From Nymphaea colorata (lineage: Eukaryota; Streptophyta; Magnoliopsida; Nymphaeales; Nymphaeaceae): a stretch of 57,882 nucleotides of DNA. The notes under the pieces were generated by a model. The model worked only from the letters and a program-made list of their open reading frames with translations. It was not told where the DNA came from and searched no databases. Below, in pieces: positions 37,184-48,744 of the stretch. The stretch covers positions 1 through 57,882 of the forward strand of contig NW_022204754.1 of the NCBI RefSeq assembly GCF_008831285.2, read 5' to 3'. The position numbers and the translations under genes are program-made. How positions within the stretch are numbered: the stretch's first letter is position 1; the number at the start of each line of letters is the position of its first letter.

Positions 37184-37590
37184 TGTAAGTATGTATTAAC
37201 ATTGTAGATGTTTCTAGACCTCTGACTATGCAGATCATGTGAGTAGTGGTGGCCGGCTCATCATGTGAGAAAGCCGTGCCATATGGTGATCGTGTGAGAA
37301 AGAAGAACCACCCACTATGCGTGTGAGCAAGAAGCGATGGCTGAACCACCCACTGTGCTGAGTGTGTGAGGAAGAAGTTTCTAGAAAGTGCTGATCATGC
37401 AGACGTGAGAAAAGTAGTGCTGATCAGTTCAAGAACCACCCACCGAGAAGTGTTGTGAGAAAAAGGTGCTGATCATGGGATCTCCTTTATCATATAACGT
37501 GTAACTGTAAAATCCCTGCTTGGTGTATCAAAGGACATGCACATAACAATGAAAAATCATGAAAAACGAGAAGTTTTCTTCCAATCTTCA
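37184..37590 (+). mobile_element. Probable Copia 5' LTR with internal repeats
   Basis: The stretch ends CCAATCTTCA, 12 bp before a primer-binding site, and begins near a TGTAAGTATG. Inside, AACCACCCAC occurs at 37,306, 37,344 and 37,434, and GTGCTGATCATG / GTGAGAAA variants recur throughout, giving a decayed tandem structure in the presumed U3. No 3' LTR was found after 40,555, so the left boundary is uncertain. Confidence 0.5.
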
Positions 37591-37602
37591 TTTTTCTCTT
37601 TA

Positions 37603-37614
37603 TGGTATCAAAGC
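37603..37614 (+). other. Retrotransposon primer-binding site
   Basis: TGGTATCAAAGC differs by one base from the tRNA-Met-type TGGTATCAGAGC and lies between the LTR and the gag ATG at 37,638. Confidence 0.75.
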
Positions 37615-37637
37615 AACTGTAAAGAAAGGTCCCACCC

Positions 37638-38530
37638 ATGGCTTCTTCCATTGCTCACATCACCTCAAACCAGAAGTTTCCTTACCCATCTACATTGAAT
37701 GTAGCTAACTTTGTTTCCATAAAGCTTTCTCAAACAAACTTCCTCCTATGGAAAACGCAAGTACTTTGCCTTATTGAAAGTCAACACTTGTGAGGGTTCA
37801 TCAGTGGTAAAATCACTGCACCAGATCAATTCATCATTACTGGTAGCAAGCAACAAATAAATCTAGACTACCTGCAATGGAAATGTCAGATCGACTCCTA
37901 CGTGGATGGATCAGAGGTACGCTCTTGAAGGATGTTCTAGGCTTGGTCGTTGGATTGGAAATAGCACAACATGTGTGGAAAACACTTGAAGAAGCTTATG
38001 CACTGGATTACCAAGAAAGGGAATGTTGCTTGCTCTAAAAGTTATAGACGCATAAAAAGAAAAATATGAATATGGCGGATTACATCTGAATCTTCAAAAC
38101 CACATGCGATTGGAAAACCGGTGAATGATCAACACCAAGGTTTTCCTTCTTTTGAATGGATTGGGACCAGAATATGAATCCTTCTTCACATCCACGTTGA
38201 GGCCCCCAATTCCATCTTATAAGGAGGCCATCCCACTGCTCCAATGTCACGAAACAATGAAGCAGCTCAATGAACAAGAAAACACTCAGCATCAATCTAT
38301 TTTCTACACTCAAAGATCTGGATTCAATAGCAATCATAGAGGAAGAGGACAACCAACATTCTCTTCCCGGGTTTTACCCGTACAACTGAGGACAACAAGA
38401 AAAACTTGGGAACCTGAACCAAGCATCATCAAACCAAATAGGTGCTCAAAAAAAATCTTTGGACAACAAAGGCAAAGCTACAACAAACAAAGAAAAAGGT
38501 ATTACTTGTCAGATCTGTTCTAAACTCAGT
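37638..38530 (+). pseudogene. Copia gag relic
   Basis: Gag starts at 37,638 with MASSIAHITSNQKFPYPST and the retrotransposon motif KLSQTNFLLWKTQVL, meets a stop in place of the residue after ESQHL, and continues with more breaks (VWKTLEEAY near 37,975). The 38,125-38,520 part holds FLLLNGLGPEYESF and PSYKEAIPLLQCHE, a Gly/Arg-rich tail and the first half of the zinc knuckle, TCQICSKL. Gag packages element RNA. The knuckle is cut off where integrase sequence begins. Confidence 0.85.
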
Positions 38531-40555
38531 TGGCTTTTCCCTTTAAAAGAAATTTTGTGCACTGTTTTGAAAGATTCATTATATTTGTAAAGAATCAGTT
38601 TAGTAGAATGATCAAAACGTTTCACTGAGATCGTGGAACAGAATTCGACAATTTCAGAATGAGGAAAATTTTTCAAGAAAATGGAATTCAACATATGATG
38701 TCTTGTCCATACATGCGACAACAAAATGGACAGGTAGAGAGAAAACACAGGGTTGTTACATAACTTGGGTTAGCTATGATGTTCTATGATGGTTTGCCGC
38801 CTAAATATTGGGTGGAGGCATTCAATACTGTAGTTTGGGTTCATAATAGAGTTCCTTCACCTAGGTTGAATATGACCTCGACATATGAAAATTTATCTAA
38901 AACTAAGCCTGACTATAGTTTTATGAGAACTTTTGGATGTTTATGTTTTCCATATCTAGGAGATTACGCCCAGTATAAACTCAATCCAAGATAATTGTCA
39001 TGCGTTTTCTTGGGCTATAGTGCAATGCATAACGGTTACAGGTGCCTACATGTAAAAAACGAGGCATGTATATATTTCTAGGCACCACATTTTTGATGAG
39101 ACTAAATTCCCTTTTAAAAATATAGATGATGCGAGAACTCTAATTTCTGAAGTTGATATAATGAAGCATGGTTTCCTATTGATGAAAAGGCAAGTAAAAG
39201 CCCACTTAATGGAGAGCAAAGACAAAACCTCCACATAGAACAGCAAGTGATCTCACAACCAACTTCCTGGTATAGATTTTGTGGAAACATTTTCGCCAGT
39301 TATTAAACCTACAACAATCAAAATTATCATCATTGTTGCTCTCTCTAGAGAATGGAAGATACATCAAATTGAGATAAAAATGCATTCCGCCATGGCAACT
39401 TGGAAGAACCCGTGTATATGGATCAACCACCAGGATTCAAGGACCCAGAAAAGCCATATATGGATTACATCAATCTGCTAGGATGTGGTCTAATAAATTC
39501 TGTGATTTCCTATTGAACTATGGATTCTTCTGTAGTCCAACAGATTCCTCTTTGTTCGTACACAAAGGCAACCATGGAGTTATATGGTTGCTCTTGTATG
39601 TCAATGACATACTCATAACCGGCGACAGGCCTAACAGATTGATGAAATATATTCGAGACATCAGCCTGACCTTTGCTATGAAAGATTTAGGAAGCATCTA
39701 CTATTTTCATGGTATATAGGTACAACATAATGAAACAGGCATCTTTCCCAACCATACAAGATATGCCAAGGAGACCCTCCAGTGTGCTAACATGCTAGAT
39801 TGCAAGCCTAGCAACACTCCCATGGTAGAATCTCCCTACTGTAATCAACACACATAACATTTTTAGGATGCTACCCCTTTCAGGAGCTTGGTTGGTAGCT
39901 TACAATACTTAACATTCAAACATCCAGATTTGGTTTATAGTGTTAATTTTGTGTCTCAGTTTATGCAGTCACCATTGCAATTTTATTTCCAGCTGGTCAA
40001 GAAAATCCGCAGGTATGTAAAGGCCACTATCAATCATGGTTTAAGAATAAAACCTACAGAGTCCCTGCTTCTACAGGGGACTGAGATGCCCATTGGGCAG
40101 GATGTCCAATCACTCGGCGTTCAGTAACAGGCTATAGCATATACCTCAGGCCTAATTGCATCCCTTGGTCTGCTAAGAAGCAGCCCATCGTCGCGCGATC
40201 AAGTTCAGAGCCAGAGTACCATGCACAAACTGCAGCAGCTGCTGAAATGACCTGGATCAGCTACATACTGAGAGATATTGGAGCTAGTATACACAAAACA
40301 CCTGTTTTATTTGGCGATAATCTATCAGCCTTACACATGACCATAAATTTGGTACAACATAGTCGGTCCAAACATATTGAATTGGACTATCATTATGTTC
40401 GAGAAAGAGTGGCTACCAAGCTCCTTGAAACCCAATATGTTCCTTCAAAAGATCAGATCGCTGATATCTTCATGAAGCCATTGGGAAGAGCACGATTCCT
40501 TTATTTGAGAAACAAACTTGGCAAATCCCACTTAGTCAAGACCTATTTTCTTTAA
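38525..40555 (+). pseudogene. Copia pol relic: integrase, reverse transcriptase, RNase H
   Basis: Integrase begins mid-domain at SWLFPLK, then DRGTEFDNFRMRK and QQNGQVERKHR (the last two acidic residues of DDE), and LPPKYWVEAFNTVVWVHNR. Reverse transcriptase follows: VETFSPVIKPTTIKI, QPPGFKDPEKP, then WSNKFCDFLLNYGFF after a gap, and LLLYVNDILITG. The catalytic YVDD is YVND here (AAT at 39,603-39,605). RNase H holds RRSVTGYSIYL, ARSSSEPEYHAQTAAAAEMT and SKHIELDYHYVRE, ending at a stop at 40,555. Frameshifts and stops occur throughout. Protease and the N-terminal integrase are missing. Order integrase before reverse transcriptase defines Copia. Confidence 0.93.
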
Positions 40556-40943
40556 AAAAATGAAAATAATTCAAAAATATGTGAAATTCGGATGAAAATA
40601 TTCTGAAATTCAAAAAAATACAAATTTTGAGTTTTGTCTCCAAAACTCTCTATAAATACTCCCACAATCCCTCCTCTTGAGCATGAGTTAGCCCTTGGAG
40701 AAACTCTAGTACATTCTCCTTTGAAGACTTAGAGCTTTTCCTTTAGCTTTCTTCCTCTTTCCATTTTTCTTTTTTCTCCAACTTGGAGCAAACTTTATCA
40801 AGCTACAACTCTCTTAGAGGCATCATCTTGGAGCTTCACTCAAAGGGGATTTAGGATCATCCAAGCATATTTTTCCAAAAGTCATTCTCATTAGAGGTAT
40901 GTAGTCATCATCTCTCTCATTTCATTTCCTTGTTTCTTCCCTT

Positions 40944-41470
40944 CTTCATCTCCCCATGACCATACAAGATTGCTTTGAAATCTTCATTTTGGAGTTAAAA
41001 AGCTATTCTTGAGTGCACCGACAGCATGAGAAGGTGAAGTAATATTCCATTTCATGATTGAATCATTCTTTCTTTTCTTCAATGTAGCCTTGTTGTTATT
41101 TCCTTAATTTCTCTTTTCTTCATCTCCCCGTGGCCATATAAGATAGCCTTCGAATCTCTATTTTAGAGTCAAGAAGCTACTCTTGAATGCACTGGGAGCA
41201 TGAGAAGATGATATGATTTTTCATTTTATGCTTGAAACATGTTATTTCATTTCTTGAATATAGTCTTGCTTTGCTTCTCCTATTTTTTCTCTTCCTCATC
41301 TCCCCATGGCCATATGAGATACCTATCAACCTCTATTTTAGAGTCAAAAGCTATGCTCGAGTGCACCTTTGAACATTAGAGGATGAGATAATAATTCACG
41401 TTGTGGTTGAAGGATGCTCTTTCTCCTTTCTTAAGTATTGCTTTGATATTATCCATGCATAGTTATTTGA
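40944..41470. repeat. About 175-bp tandem repeat, three units
   Basis: TTCATCTCCCC-TG-CCATA-AAGAT starts units at about 40,944, 41,119 and 41,295. Each unit continues with a version of TTTTAGAGTCAA-AAGCTA, TTGA-TGCAC and GCATGAGAAG-TGA. Units differ by substitutions and short indels. A TATA-like TATAAATA lies upstream at 40,651. The repeat directly follows the Copia relic where a 3' LTR would be expected. Confidence 0.8.
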
Positions 41471-42316
41471 TTTTCCATTTATATGTGAATACACGGTGAG
41501 AATGAGAGTATGGTTTGGGACTCTTTATTCCATGTTAATTTTTGAGGTTGGGACTTGTCCAACCCGGGGAAAACCCTCACGAATATATAGATGTTAATAT
41601 GTATTTGCATGTCATTTTGCGTTAGTTTCCTTTTAATCATCCCATTAGGAACTCTCATGAGCAACTTATCATGTGGTATGAGTTTCTTCCATACCCAATG
41701 GTGAAAGAAACATATTTCCTTGTAACTAAGGAAATGATTATGTTTATATGTTCATATATAAAAATTTTTGAAATCTTGTTTTCCAAAATATTTTCAAAGG
41801 AACCTTTTCCGATTTGGCTTTGGAGGCTTAGCTTAGGCTCTTGCATGAGTCCAAGCTTCCCTCCGGCCTACTTCAATTTTGAAGTCGGTCATTATTTTTC
41901 ATTTCTTGATTTCTATCTCATGAAGACACACATGTATATACAAGTTATATACATATATGCCCACATGATGATTCCTTTCATTTTCCTCTCTCTATGCTTC
42001 TATATTTTATTTTAATACTTATATGGATGCATATATATATAAATGTCTTATTTTCTCTCTATAGAATCTTTTATTTCTCTTTTCAAGTCGAATGCCCTCA
42101 TCTATATATATATATATATATGAGAAATTTATCTATTTCTTTTCCTTTAAAGTCTCTCCTTCTATTCAAATCAATGTCATTTTTACCAACTGTTGTATAT
42201 GTGTATATGTGCTAGTATTTACACATGTATGTGCATCTTTTCTATCTTCCTCTCTTTCTTTTAAAAGCCTATTTTCTTACTCTACTTAAATTAAGACCTC
42301 ATTGTCAAAAGCTTTT
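41471..42316. other. Gene-free stretch
   Basis: AT- and pyrimidine-rich DNA with (AT)n at 42,102-42,121. No coding motif recognised. Confidence 0.4.
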
Positions 42317-42556
42317 TTTAGATTTTTTCTCATTATAATTCAATATTCATTGTATAATCGAGTCGAGTTGAGTTCTTACAACTCAAGCTCAACTCGTTTA
42401 ACATTTCAAGCATACATTTGAACTCGAGCTCAACTCGTTAATAAACAAGTCGGGTTTGAGTTGAGCTTCAACGAGTGACTTCGATTGAGTCGAGCTCAAG
42501 CTGGCTCAACTTGTTGTGCAGCCCTAAGTGGACTTCTCTTTCAGACATATATTAAT
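42317..42556. repeat. 240-bp repeat, near-identical to 29,019-29,258
   Basis: Same length and orientation as the 29-kb copy, with two mismatches by eye. Only the right 240 bp of the longer 29-kb repeat are present here. Its right edge is the exact point at which the NB-LRR coding sequence stops. Confidence 0.9.
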
Positions 42557-44185
42557 ACACCAAATAATGACACATGGCGGGTGTGCTCAGAGGCATGGCT
42601 ATATTCCTTGCCACCAATATATAAGGCAAGGTCATGTAAAATGTCATGCAACTTCAGACAAGTGCCCTCAAAAAATCTACTGTGGGTTTCTTCAATCATG
42701 CATCGATTCATCAGATCTTTAATATATTGGTTTGCTGTCACTTCCACATCTATGCCGTCCTTTTCCTCAATCAATCCATGCACCACCCACTGCCTTATCA
42801 ATGTCTCCCTTTCAATTTCATAATCCTTTGGATAATAGCAGCAATAAACAAAACAACTCTTCAAATAATGTGGCAAGTCATCATAGCTCAGCGTGAGACC
42901 TAGAAGAATTTTGCCCCCAATTTCAGCTGCAGGCATCTCCCATTCCCATATCTTACCACCCTCAACGAATTTCCAATCTTCTGTATGCATTTTCTTGGTA
43001 TGCATCATCGACCCTACCGTCTTAATCACAAGTGGCAACCCACCACACTTTCTTACTATTCTCTCTCCAACATCTCTGATCTTGTGCATCACCAAATCTT
43101 CTTCTGTTTGGGCTTCTCTTAATGCCTCCTTTAGAAATAACTCCCAGCTTTGGTCAAAACTAAATTCTCATAATTGATGCATATAAGAAGCACGCATCCC
43201 ATACGATACATTTTTGTTTCTACTGGTCATCAAAATATTGCTCCCCATTACACCCATCATCAATGTTCCCTCTACCTCTTGCTCCCACCATTTCAGTTCC
43301 CACACATCATCTAGGACCAACAAAAATTTTCCCTTTGAGAGCTCGTTCCGTAATTGTGAGCACAACTCACTCAAGGAACAATCAGGGTTTTCTCCAGATC
43401 CCTTGCATACTTCCCTTAGTATCTGCCACACCAAATCCTTACGGTTTGGCCTTTCCAAAACACAAACCCACCATCTACGTTTCCCAAAATGTTCTTCGGT
43501 TTCTTTAAAGACCATTTTTGCAAGAGTTGTTTTGCGATTCCACCTTTTCCTACAATAGAAATAATAGAAACACCACCCTTCTGTGCCTTACTTGTCTCTG
43601 TAGAGTGATTCGACAAAAGCTTTTCTACTATCACCTTTTTATCATCCTCCCTGCCCGTGGGTGGTTGTACACCCATGTGATGGGTTGTCTCTCGGGGGTT
43701 CTCATGTTCACCATGAACAAGACCCTCACCACCAATATCTCTTCCAAACACATCTGCCATCATCTTATTATTTCCTTTTATTTCATCAAGCTTTTGGTTG
43801 ATATTTTTAATATCATCTGCAAGTGTTCCTTAAAGCAAGAACACAGAGTGGTCCAGGGCTTCCTTACGTTGTTCCATGAAGTTATAGAATGCTTTTCCCT
43901 TTTGCAATGTGCAATTGTGGTTTGGTATCCTTCGATGATGTCCTGGGCATCATAGAAAACATCCTTCAGCTCTCCCTTCAGATCTCTATTGCACTCATTG
44001 CTGAAAAAGGGCTTCTGATCTACGACTTTTAGGGCCTTCTCAAAGCATCTCAGCTTCTCTTTGAGAACCTCAAGATCGTCTTTGGCATTCAAGATGTGGT
44101 CCACCTTTTCTTTCAACAAGCTGGTTACTTCCCCCAACAGAATAGAAATAGGTGTTCGCACAAGGGTGTCGATTACTGTTGTCAT
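42557..44185 (-). pseudogene. CC-NB-LRR immune receptor, truncated and frameshifted
   Basis: An intracellular nucleotide-binding immune receptor relic. The ATG at 44185 opens an Rx-type coiled-coil domain (MTTVIDTLVRTPISILLGE; EDVID-like ELKDVFYDAQDIIEGYQTT). The frame shifts near 43,830, then NQKLDEIKGNNKMMADVFGRD. NB-ARC motifs follow: P-loop SIVGKGGIAK, broken because TTTT at 43,530-43,533 stands where five T would restore the TTL frame; kinase-2 KFLLVLDDVWE; RNBS-B NILMTSRN; a TGA at 43,168-43,170, compatible with CGA to TGA; GLPL CGGLPLVIKTVG; RNBS-D CFVYCCYYPKDYEI; and the MHD equivalent LHDILHDLALYI. Sequence ends after SHASEHTRHVSLFGV, where the 240-bp repeat begins, so no LRR follows. 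Confidence 0.93.
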
Positions 44186-45540
44186 CTTCTTCTCTGTTTT
44201 TATCTTGGCGGAAGAAACAGCTAGCAATGGAAGAGAACTGGAAATCTGAAAATGGATGGAGAGGAAGACAAAGGAAGGCCAAACAAATTTAGGTCCACCA
44301 CTTCTTAAATCTTGAAAGAAGAAGGAAAACGGAGGAAGTGCTCTACAGGCTGGAAAGGTCCATGATTGGTGCTAAATAAATCCGGAAAAATTCCCAAACC
44401 ACAAACTTCTACATCACCTACAGTTCCTGTTTCTCACGTTTGTCGGACTTCTCTTTGGATGCATGATTTTCTTTTTTTCAACATCCAAAATTTTATTTAG
44501 CCCATCCAAGTTTTGTGACCTGACCATTTAGTTGAAGTACAATTTGTTCGTGCCACAAGGGAATACCATCAACCTTGCAGAAGTGGCGGTGCTGTCGCAT
44601 GTCACCTGCTCTGGGTGGTGGGACTTTGAATGCCAACTTTTGCTTTGGCGAAGAAAAGCAAGTGGGTGATGCTCAACCAACCATACGGCACTTGCTCTAC
44701 CAGTCAATGGCTTCAATTTTGACATCTTTTTGGTTTTGATGGGCAAAAAAAATTTTCGAATCTTTAAATTTTATTTACATGGCTATAGGAAATATTTCCT
44801 GCCCATCAAACCGGCCCTGATGGAAACCAGGTCATAGAATCCTGCTTTCCATTTAGGCCTCGAAGGAGCGCTTACGGCCAAAGGAAAATGGTGTGAGAGT
44901 TTTGACCTTTTATCTAATTGGCAAGTTATGGAATTGCTTAATCACAAACAGGAAGTCAGATTTTTTGAAATGGCTGGTGTCGGAGTTCCTCAATTTTCGA
45001 GGTTCAAAACCAACCATGCTCCAACCTGTCTTGTAAAATAACAAACCATTTTCTGTCAATTAACTAAGCCAAAAAAAAAGCCTAGCTCGAAGTGGGCATC
45101 AATGAGGTAGGCAGTCCTTGAGTGGGTGACACTTAGAATATTTAAGTGGTAGAGGTAGTACAATGGGGCCTTTTAGTTTCATAGCCAGAATTATTTGGAT
45201 TCAATGATGTTGATGGGTGAACTCAAAAACTCCCACTCACTCTATAAATGACAATCTGTTCATCATGGAGGGAAACCAACCCATTTGAAAATGGAGCATC
45301 CAATCTACCTGTCCATTAAAGAAAGGAGAAAAGAAAACAAAGAAAAGGACACCATGCACATGGTTGCCTTTCTGCCTCTTTTTTTTTAAAGGAAACTAGA
45401 GAGCACCCATGTGGTGATCATGAGTTCATGGCTCTTTGGGAGCCAACTCTTCACGGGAGGAATCGACAGGCTCAATCTAAGAGGTGACAAGAGCATCATT
45501 TTAATTAGGATAGACCAAGGGCAATAAAGCAAAAAAAAAA
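44186..45540. other. Upstream flank of the NB-LRR relic
   Basis: An upstream in-frame ATG at 44,227 exists (MLAVSSAKIKTEKK), but the conserved domain starts at 44,185. No promoter element could be assigned and no further gene was recognised; the frame at 44,528-44,746 has no known motif. Confidence 0.4.
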
Positions 45541-46466
45541 GGCAGTTCTGATATTAATTTAATCCACAATATCTACCTGTAAAATAGACAAGTGACGAGA
45601 ACATCATTTTCTTTACGAGAGACAAAGGGTATTCGTACAAACTAAAGCAAACAAAGGACAGCTATGAAATGAATTTAATCTAAAGCATCCAGCAGTCAAA
45701 AAGACAGTGATAAGAGAATAACTTTATTTTTGATAGACCCAAAAGAATGGCTGCAAGGTGCTTGAACTGGCTTTAACACTAAAAGATTGCATTGCTCATT
45801 CATTGAGGAAGACGCCCATTTAACCCTTCCTTCTCAGCATCATTTTCATTAGGTTAGACCAAGGATATTCGTATAAGCTAAAGCAGAAAAGGCAGTTATA
45901 TGAATTTAATCCATAATATCCACCAGCAAAAGAGACAAAGTGACAAGAACAACATTTTCTTTACGATAGACAAAGGGTATTCATACAAACTAAAGCAAAA
46001 AAAGACAGTTACAAAATGAATTTAATCAAAAGCATTGAGCAGTAAAAAAGACAGTGACAAGAGAATAATTTTATTTGTGCTAGGGCCAAAAGAACGGCTG
46101 CAAGATGCTTTAACTGGCTTTAAGCACTAAAAGTTTGCATAGCTCATTCATTGAGGAAGAAGCCCCTTTAGCCCTTCTTTCTCTCTCTATGTGTGTGTGT
46201 GTGTGTCTTCATTCCATATGGTAACTTCAACTGATTTGGTGAAATATCCTCCTTTTATTGCTGGAACATTGCCTAATTTCCATGTTTTGTCTGCGTGTGC
46301 AATCTATGGAGCTAGTTTCCTCAGCTTAACAACAAATGTATGGCGTGAAGCAGAAACTGCAGTACTTTCTATCTACTTATTCAAACTTCCAACTGACATT
46401 TCCTAGTTCCTTTTTTTCTGTTTTACTATGTATGTGTCAATGTGTATGCACACATGCATCTGCGTA

Positions 46467-46512
<46 letters not shown>

Positions 46513-47142
46513 GACAATTGAGTGAGAAAAAAGGAGTCTACCCATAAGGAATGAGATTCCTTCACCAAAGAAATATTGCCTCAGGGACCCCAACCACCAA
46601 GAAGTTCTGGATGGATGACAAGGACCCTAAACCTTGCTTTTGCACATGGCTGCCATGTTACTCTTTGCCAAGCACTTTTCATGTTGACATGACACCCCTC
46701 AACTTTTTCCACTCTCTATGTATCTTAAACTTCTTCTATGTTCAACATTAATGGCACAACAAGGTTTAAATCCCAAGACAATAATAGATGGTAAAATTTC
46801 ACTTTCTATATCTAGCTGAAAACAACAAGTCCTTCACCTCATTCCCCCACAAAAAAAGGCAGTTCTGATACAAACTTAATCCCTAATATCCACATGTAAA
46901 ATAGACAAAGTGACAGGAACATCATTTCTTTACGGTAGCCAAAGGGTATTTGTACAAACTGAAGCGAATAAAAGACAGTTATGAAATGAATTTAATCCAA
47001 TGCATCCAGCAGTCAAAAAGACAGTGATAAAAGAATTTTATTTACGATAGACCCAAAAGAATGGCTGCAAGGTTCTTGAACTGGCTTTAAGCACTAAAAG
47101 ATTGCATTACTCATTCATTGAGGAAGAAGCCCCTTTAACCCT

Positions 47143-47173
<31 letters not shown>

Positions 47174-47836
47174 CTTCATTCCATATGGTAACTTCAACTG
47201 ATTTGGTGACATAGCCTCCTTTTATTGCTGGAACAATGCCTAATTTCCATCTTTTGTCTGTGTATGCAATCTATGGAGCAAGTTTGCTCAGCTTAACAAC
47301 AAATGCATGGTGTGAAGCAGCAACTGGAGTACTTTCTATCTATTTCTTCAAACTTCAAACTTCCATCTGACATTTTCTAGTTAATTTTTTTTCTGCTTTA
47401 CTCTGTATGTGTGAATATGCATCCATGCTTGCATGCATCTGTGTATGTGTGTGTGGCAGAAAGGGAGAGAGAGAGAGAGAGAGAGATAGAGAAAGGAGAC
47501 AGTTGAGTGACAAAAAGGAGTCCACCCATGAGGAATGAGATTCCATCACCAAAGAGATGTTGCCTCAGGGACCTCAACCACCAAGAAGTTCTGGCTGCAT
47601 GACATGGACCCTGCGCTTTGCTTTTGCATATGGCAGCCATGTTACTCTTTGCCAAACACTTTTCATGTTGACATGACACCCCTCAAATTTTTTCCCCTCT
47701 CTGTGTATCTGAAACTTGTTCTATATTCAACATTAATGGCACAGCATGGTTTAAATCCCAAGACAATAATAGATGGTAAAATTTTCACTTTCTATGTCTA
47801 TCTGAAAATGACAAGTCCGTCACCTCATTTCCCCAC
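45541..47836. repeat. Large tandem repeat: one short and two ~0.97-kb units
   Basis: GGCAGTT-TGAT...AATCC starts units at 45,541, 45,891 and 46,858. All share CATTTTCTTTACGA-AGACAAAGGGTATTC, GAATGGCTGCAAGGT-CTTGAACTGGC and TTGAGGAAGAAGCCCC. Only the second and third extend through TCTTCATTCCATATGGTAAC, TGGAACA-TGCCTAATTTCCAT and CACTTTTCATGTTGACATGACACCCC to CACCTCATT-CCCCAC (46,834-46,850 and 47,819-47,836). (TG)n, (GA)n and (TC)n microsatellites sit at matching places. A fragment of the same unit lies at 52,326-52,385. Confidence 0.88.
46465..46508. repeat. (GT)n(GA)n microsatellite
   Basis: Inside the second large unit; the third unit has a related tract at 47,447-47,490, interrupted by GGCAGAAAGG. 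Confidence 0.9.
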
Positions 47837-48659
47837 ATTAATTTCAAAGTTCTGGATGTCAGGTCAAGTATGTCTATAGATATGCATGAACGAGTATGCA
47901 CATCCAAGATGTCAGTTTCAAGTTTTCAACATCACCAAACCTTGCAATGTAACTTACATCAACAAGAGTCTACCCTTGAGCATGTGGGAATAGTTGGTCA
48001 TCAACATGACTGCCCTCTTTTCTTGATTTTCCTTACATGATGTCTTTATCTGATGTGCATCATCTTCATTCCTACGTTCAGTTAGCTGGTTCCAAAATTT
48101 TCTTGAAGGAGAAAGCGCTCTCTTTCTTGAGAGTCGAGCAAAGATTTCTTTAGGAGTAACAGACCTTATTACAAATTATTGTTAGTTGGTTGAATCAGTT
48201 CGTGTGACTGAACCATAGTCACAAATAACGTCTCGAGGTTTTAAACAATGAGGTTTTTCTCAAGTATAATACGGAGAGCTTGAAAAACATGACAAAAATA
48301 CAATAAATTTTTTTAAAAATCTAAAAACTAAAATGAGAGAAAAATAAAATAATTGAGAAACTAATAACACAAAAAATAAAAAATAGAAAATAAAAAAAAC
48401 TATTTCACATTAAAAAACTGAAGAAAATGAAAAAAGTAAAAAAACACATTAAAAACATGTGTTTTTTGTTTTTCAAAATAACGTGTTTTTTAAAGTATTG
48501 AACGGCTATTTAATTTATCATGTTTTTTTCATTTTTTTTTTTACAAAACAGGTGCTTTCTGTGACTATTGAACCACATTCCCATTGCGTTCTCAACTTAT
48601 ATTTTAAAATTGAACACATGTTGTGCCACTTTATTACACACATGTACACACAAAAACAC

Positions 48660-48732
<73 letters not shown>

Positions 48733-48744
48733 ATATATATGTAT
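48660..48744. repeat. (AT)n(GT)n(AT)n microsatellite
   Basis: About 10 AT and 21 GT units, then GTATGTATGT and another AT run. Confidence 0.95.

Noticed and set aside
43214-43955. Plus-strand frames of 81-145 codons
   Set aside because: Antisense shadows of the NB-ARC domain.
46551-47879. Paired small open frames (46,551-46,751 and 47,535-47,879) that look like paralogous proteins
   Set aside because: They lie at the same place in two tandem repeat units. Roughly a quarter of the aligned residues differ although the DNA is clearly more similar, and one frame is shorter; this is what unselected DNA would show.
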